Shown here piece by piece: positions 58,691 through 64,000 of a stretch of 64,000 nucleotides of DNA. The notes under the pieces were generated by a model that was given only the letters and a program-made list of their open reading frames with translations, ran no database searches and was not told the DNA's origin. The number at the start of each line of letters is the position of its first letter. Positions within the stretch are counted from its first letter, which is position 1. The stretch is from Erythroxylum novogranatense (lineage: Eukaryota; Streptophyta; Magnoliopsida; Malpighiales; Erythroxylaceae). The DNA lies in the NCBI GenBank assembly GCA_029891385.1, contig CM057224.1:27731005-27795004 (forward strand), in the 5' to 3' direction. Both the position numbers and the translations under genes were made by a program.

Positions 58691-59390
58691 TTTCGTCCTC
58701 GAAATTCATACTAGATTAAACTCCAAGTACCTCATCCTTGCAAAACTGTCTTTCTAAACAAAGATCATCAAGCATTTTTTTTCTAATTTACTCATCATAC
58801 ATATTCTCAATCTCTTCACAATTTTCATTTCCTTAAATCACATACCACTCATATCATATCAAATCACTATAGTCATAACTCATTGATTCTACACTTATGG
58901 ACACAAGTCAATGGTTCATTTCTTAAGGAACACTAATATCGTTCAATCATCATTTAATCTTTATCATCATGACATCTTTCAAATAGTCATACTTTCATCT
59001 CAAAGAAGTATAATCAAATCAATTTCATCCAAATGTTATCATTCAGTTCAAATCTCAATTTTCCATCATCACAAACCTAAAATTCATTAAAGTTCTTAAC
59101 CCTCATCGAACACTTAATTAGGTCTTCACATAATTCATAAAAATCCATCTCCATGCTCATCTTTCACTCACAAATGGATATACAAAATCAAATCATCCTA
59201 ATTCCTCATGAACTTCAAATCTCAATTTCATGCACAATTTCCTAAAATCACTTAACATTCTTATCATCTTCATCTATCAAGCACTTTAGTATGCACTCTA
59301 TCTTTATCACAATCTCACAAATTCAATTTTATGCTTGAACACTCTTATACAAATCAGTTAGACACAAACACCCAAGTACGATCATAATAC

Positions 59391-59405
59391 TGGGCTCTGA
59401 TACCA
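59391..59405 (-). promoter_or_regulatory. Primer binding site, copy 2
   Basis: The minus strand reads TGGTATCAGAGCCCA, adjacent to the LTR at 59410. Confidence 0.85.
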
Positions 59406-59409
59406 TAAA

Positions 59410-59912
59410 TGTTGGGACCCGATATGGGAACCGGATCCCAACCGAAAAATGGAACTGAAGGACAGAAAAATCGAAAAGCGAGAAATCGCTAATCGGAATA
59501 CAAATCGCATCATCGGAGCGAAACAAATACTCAAAAAATTGTGCATCAGAAATACGAATAACAAAGCGGAGAAACTCGAAAGGCAGAATTCCGAATCGAA
59601 TGTGAATCGAAACAATCAAACTGAAACAAACACCGACATCCGTTTCAAACATGAAGCATAGCAAACTCATCGCGTTGGAAACCTTACGACATTTCAAATC
59701 CGGTATAAATTTTTTTTCCTCTTATTCATTCCTTTTCTCTTTAATCAATCTCATTCAAATCATAATCAATCCATACAATTTCCTTTTTCTTGGAAATTCA
59801 TCCTCACCAATTTCAATTCACTTAATTCATCTTAATCATTTCTTATACAATCATATAAATCCTCAAACTCATTTCTTTAAACCCATTTTACCGAAATTTC
59901 GGCAGCATAACG
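59410..59912 (-). mobile_element. Third LTR of the array, interrupted
   Basis: Matches 53886-54390 almost base for base by eye until ATTTCGGCAGCATAACG, where another family member is inserted. The rest should lie beyond the window. Confidence 0.85.
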
Positions 59913-62900
59913 TGTTGGGACCCGATCCGGGAACCGGATCCCAACCGAATAAACGTAACAAAAAGAACGAATGACGGAATCAAGGGAAACGGAAGCGAAA
60001 GGAGACAGAAATTTTGGATCGAACGAATAAAATGCGGAAGCGAACAAATCCGAAAGTAGCGAAGCGGAAGCAAATGCAAGCGGATCAAACGAACAGATTC
60101 AATCGAATATAGCGAAGCGAAATAATCGAATACGAATCACAAAGCGGAACGAATAAGCGAAAGCGGGATCGAATCGAATGCAAATCGAATACGGATAGAA
60201 AACAAAGCAAGCAAACAAATCAATGTAAACTGAAACACTTTCCGACATCCGTGAATAAGCAAAGAACAGGAAACAGAATCGCGTTGGGAATTTTAAGACG
60301 TTCCAAAATCCGTTATGATTTTTTTTTTCTTTTCTTATTCTCATTCCTTATTCATTTCTTCTCTTACTCAAACACATTTAAAACATAACCAATGCATCCA
60401 ATTTCCAAAATTACACTTTTATCCCAAATCTTATCGAAAATTCAAAGATAACTACGCCTTTATCCTAACTCCAAAATTCTGCAAAGCGAATACACTTCTA
60501 TAATCTCAACAGACCTCAGAATCATCGGACACTCCCGTCCGGAATCCCAACACCAGCAGAAACACAAACCTAAAACTAATACTTCCATAATTCTCAAATC
60601 AATAAATACCAAACTCATAATTCAACTCATTTCCAAATTCATACATATATATACCCAAATCAACCATACAATATGTTCTCAAATTCTCCATAATTTTCTA
60701 TACAAATTTCACAGTCATTCACAAAACTTAACTTTATACACAAATACACTTTCTTTCAAATCTATCTTAAACCATAAACATTTCCATACTCAAATTTCAG
60801 ATTACTCAAAACTAACTCATGCAAATTTCAAAAGCACAAAACCGTCGAAACTGAGGTCTTCACATTCTTTCATCCAATCTCCTGCTCGAAACCTGGAGAT
60901 GGGGATGAAAGGGGGGGTGAGCTCGGAAGCTCGTGGATAACACATTTATAAACTGATAAATAAGCGGAAATCATTTTTCACAAGCTTTTTGCCAAAAGGG
61001 CTAGTTTTTCAAACTTTATAATTTTTCAAACAATTTCCTCAAACACTTTTTTTTTTCATATTTTTCAAACTTTTCATAATAATCTCACTTTTTTCTCATT
61101 TTTCAAAACTTCTTGAATTTTTCATAAATATGAATGCAGAACATAGACACAAATCAAAACACATAACATTTCGAATGGTGCTGCTAGTCCAAGCAGAGCG
61201 TCTTGCATAGCCCGCATAATGGTCCTGCAGCGATCGTGAAACGAACGTATTACACTTTCCGCATTGCATGTCCAGTGTAGCCGTGAAGGAGTCCGAATCG
61301 GAGTCTGTACCACTAGCGGGCACTGGAGAAGGCTATACACATAGAGACAATAATGACTCACCAAGGGACCTACCAAACCCACATAACACATAATCGAAAA
61401 CGAAAAGTCGGATTGCCCGAAGGCACTTTTCAATTTCGTACTTTTCTTCAAAATTTTCCCCAAAAATGCATACCACTCAATTTATTCAGTCTATCATTCA
61501 CTAAATTCAACAATCAAAACATTCAATCAAACAATAATTTCCACAATTGAATAATGCATACACAACAAATGCATTTTCAAAAATTTCTATCGGTTTATCG
61601 AATCATTGAAAGCAATGAATTCAAACTTATAATAATCTTTCAGAAAACATTCGGAAATCAGAATTTCAAACCTTTACAATACGATAATTTGTCAAAATTT
61701 TCACATTTTTGCTTTCTTTATTTTTTTCAAAATTTCACATATTGCTCACAAATCAAAATATAAATATGCTACCCACCTCGAATTATTGCCGGAAACTTGA
61801 TTTCAAGCTCCAATTGATCCTTGCTTCTTTCCTTCTTTCCAAAATACCAAAACCTAAACCATAATCATCCAAATTTCACATCAGAAAATACTTAATTTTC
61901 ACAATCAACTTAGGAATTCACCAATTCCATTTACATTCAAGCTATTTCAATCTCCAATTTTGAAAATCCCCAATTTTCAAAATTGGCCTAAACCAATACA
62001 CCCAAATTCAATCTCATAAATAACTTAATTTTCAAAATTAATCTCACAATTCATCAATTCACATTAATTCCAAGACATCTAAATCCTCAATTTCAAAAAT
62101 TCCCAAATCTTAAAATTGGCCTAAACCAATTTATCCCAAGTCAATATCATAAAATACAAATTCTTCGAAATTGATTTCATATATCATCAATTCATCATAT
62201 TTCTTATAATTCTACACCAAAATATCTCAAAATTCTCAATTATAAAATTAAGCCTAAACCTTAATCAATTTTCCATCCAAAATTAAACCCAGCCTAAAGC
62301 ATATATTTCAAAATTAACTTCATAAATCATAAACCCATCTTATATGTCATAATTCTAAACCGAAAATTAATCAAAATCTCAAAGTAGAAAAATTTCTCTT
62401 ACCTCTTTCTCATCCAAATTCGAATTTTTTTGGCTTAAAAGGAAGCTCTTATGCTCCTCTACCTTTTTCCTCTTGAAATCTACTCAAAAATCCCTAAGAA
62501 ACAAGTAGAAAATTTGAAACAAAGCTTTCTCTCTCTTCTTTTCTCCATCACCCGAAACTCTCTCTTCTTATTTCTTCTTCTTTCTCTTCTTCTGTAATTT
62601 TCCAGACCATTCATCGTTTTTAATAGCTCAAAACGACAATCATTAATGAGTTTCATTAATTGATGGTCATATGACCATTTTGCCCTCCATTCAAAACTTA
62701 AAATTACACTTACTTGCGGTTTGATTCGCACTATCGATTTGAAGGAATTTGTCAAAACTTCCTTCTCGAGAAATGTTCCTCTCACTCATACGAATCCAAC
62801 GCCACTGACCGCGCTCAATTCCGAGTACCACATCAAAAGTTATGTGTGAAACAGTGCGGAAAAATCCATATTCTAACACATTTCCTATGTACGATTATTT

Positions 62901-64000
62901 CCGTCCAAAATTTCACATTCTTAATCCCAGAATTGAAACTCGATGTCTTCATAACAATTGTAGCCTTATGTCTCTAGTTTAATTCAAAACAAGAATCTCC
63001 TCATTTCGATTCCCAGATCAAAAGTTATGCTCAAATTACTCACAGGTGTTCTCAATCCAAAAATTAAACCCTAATCCGAACTTAAATTCAAAAATTAACA
63101 GTCCTAAGGGCAAAATTGACATTTCATGTCTTCATATGATTTGTAGCCCCTTGTCTTATCTTTATTTCCCCTCAAGAATCGCTTCAATTGGATCTCTACA
63201 GATCCCGAATTTTACAAAACACTAAATCATGCTCGGAAAATTTCCCGACTCACTTTGATTAAATTAATCACCATTAATTTAACCTCAAAAGTTCACAAAT
63301 TTCTTATAAAATGAAATTCAATGTCTTAGGAATCCAACGCAAAAAGAATCAACTCAATCGGATGTCGGACGAAAAGATATAGGCAAAATAGTGAGCAAAG
63401 GTCGGATTAAAACAAAGAAATCAAAATTTAAGAAGAAAGCAGTCGAGACGCCTAACTCATGAGGCGAGACGCCGCGAGGCGAGACGCCGCTCATGAGGCG
63501 AGACGCCCGCTCGCTAGGCGTCGCGCCTGGCGAGGCGGCGTGGCGCCCGCCTCGCTAGGGCGAGGCGTCGCCCTGGCGAGGGCGAGCGTAACGCCCGCCT
63601 CGGCGCTAAAACTTTTCTCTCTTTTTTTTTTTTTTTCTTTCACTAAACTCCCAAAATTCATAACTTTTAATCCCGAACTCCGATTTTGACAAACTTAGTC
63701 TCTATAGAAAGCTTGAGAGAAGCTCTAAATCTTCCGAGAAGAACATAAAACTCAATTCAACTCCTACGGGAGTCCATTTTCTGGTCAAAGATACTATTCT
63801 CTATACACGCTTGCAAAAATCATAACTTAATTTTCCGAGATCGAAAAATTGCATACTTTATATCAAAATAAAGATCAAAACAAATCCTTCAATTTTCATG
63901 AAGAACATCAAAGCTCAATTAACCTCTAACTCGGTTAATTTCTCAGTCAAAGTTCCAACCAATATAAAAGTCAAACCCGATCAAACATAAACTTTGACTG
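59913..64000 (-). mobile_element. Nested LTR of the same family, running off the window
   Basis: It starts TGTTGGGACCCGATCCGGG at 59913, closer to the subtype at 14728 than to the array it entered. The preceding TAACG (59908-59912) should be its target duplication. It contains the GAAGCGAA-type tract (59950-60230), inverted splice-like sites CTACCCACCTC (61770) and CTTACCTCTTTC (62399), the CG island (63440-63605) and the start of the CATAACTT repeats (63655-). At least 4088 bp are present. Confidence 0.88.
63440..63605 (-). repeat. CpG-rich GAGGCGAGACGCC island
   Basis: GAGGCGAGACGCCGC is repeated three times, followed by GGCGAGGCGTCGCCCTGG-type units. Composition matches the other islands but the unit differs, showing rapid turnover at a fixed place. 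Confidence 0.85.

Larger units (their letters stand above)
58670..59409 (-). mobile_element. Complete internal region, 740 bp
   Basis: On the minus strand it begins with PBS TGGTATCAGAGCCCA and ends with a GAGGACGAAATTC block and the PPT TCTTTTAAGAGGGGGAGAA next to the LTR. No ORF of note lies between. It is far shorter than the LTRs that flank it, so the family depends on proteins supplied elsewhere. Confidence 0.88.
52791..64000 (-). mobile_element. Array of non-autonomous long-LTR element (LTR-int-LTR-int-LTR) with nested copy
   Basis: The order on the top strand is LTR fragment (52791-53187), internal region (53188-53885), full LTR (53886-58669), internal region (58670-59409) and LTR start (59410-59912). 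The last is interrupted by another LTR of the same family (59913 onward). PBS complements (53867-53881 and 59391-59405) and a PPT complement (58671-58690) show minus orientation. The left target duplication would be GAATA (52786-52790); the right side is outside the window. No coding sequence anywhere. Confidence 0.85.

Noticed and set aside
1..64000. tRNA, rRNA or snRNA genes
   Set aside because: Scanned by eye for A/B boxes with cloverleaf spacing and for rRNA core motifs. Only tRNA-complementary PBS sequences were found.

Overview
This window looks like nuclear DNA of a flowering plant, most likely a eudicot. It has AT-rich intergenic DNA, GT-AG introns in two small host genes, a resistance-gene (RPM1-like LRR) relic, and dense nests of Ty1-copia and Ty3-gypsy-type LTR retroelements primed by an initiator-Met tRNA-type site (TGGTATCAGAG). 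The copia gag and integrase text reminds me of cucurbit elements, but that is an impression, not a test. No bacterial genes, rRNA, tRNA or CRISPR arrays were seen.

Layout. 1-8.4 kb: a three-exon gene for a 184-residue single-pass membrane protein (1262-3998), then a decayed pogo/Tigger-type DNA transposon (5227-7896) with a broken DDD transposase, a C-terminal PCNA-binding-type motif and a six-unit 65-bp minisatellite. 8.4-14.5 kb: a small host gene whose exon 1 (8396-) is separated from exons 2-3 (13903-13976, 14367-14517) by about 5.4 kb of retroelement ending in a clear 3' LTR (12289-13902). 14.6-36.6 kb: one gypsy-type element (14593-36617, TSD GAAAA) with about 3.05-kb LTRs and a 3.7-kb non-coding internal region. 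It has been filled by three solo LTRs: 14728-19531 (TSD CACAT), 27285-30259 and 30376-34798 (TSD AATGG).

36.6-47.2 kb: AT-rich DNA, a decayed LTR-like block (about 38.3-40.9 kb) and a minus-strand LRR pseudogene (47190-41328) split by a complete but dead Ty1-copia element (41431-46212, TSD TTCTA). 48.0-52.8 kb: remnants of a second copia element split by a solo LTR (48777-51398, TSD GGTAC). 52.8-64 kb: a minus-strand array of a non-autonomous element family, LTR fragment - internal - full 4784-bp LTR - internal (740 bp) - LTR, the last LTR interrupted by yet another copy that runs off the window.

The window holds no operon-like or cooperating gene set; its interest is in the LTRs. Two apparently distinct LTR families (starting TGTAACATCCC and TGTTRGACCCC on their own sense strand) are unusually long. 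Both carry a CpG-rich CGACGAGCG-type island followed by the same degenerate CATAACT...ATTGAGGTGATTCTT module, and both show gene-like splice-signal layouts with a short internal exon-like segment. All functional statements about these LTRs are inference from pattern conservation between the copies visible here.
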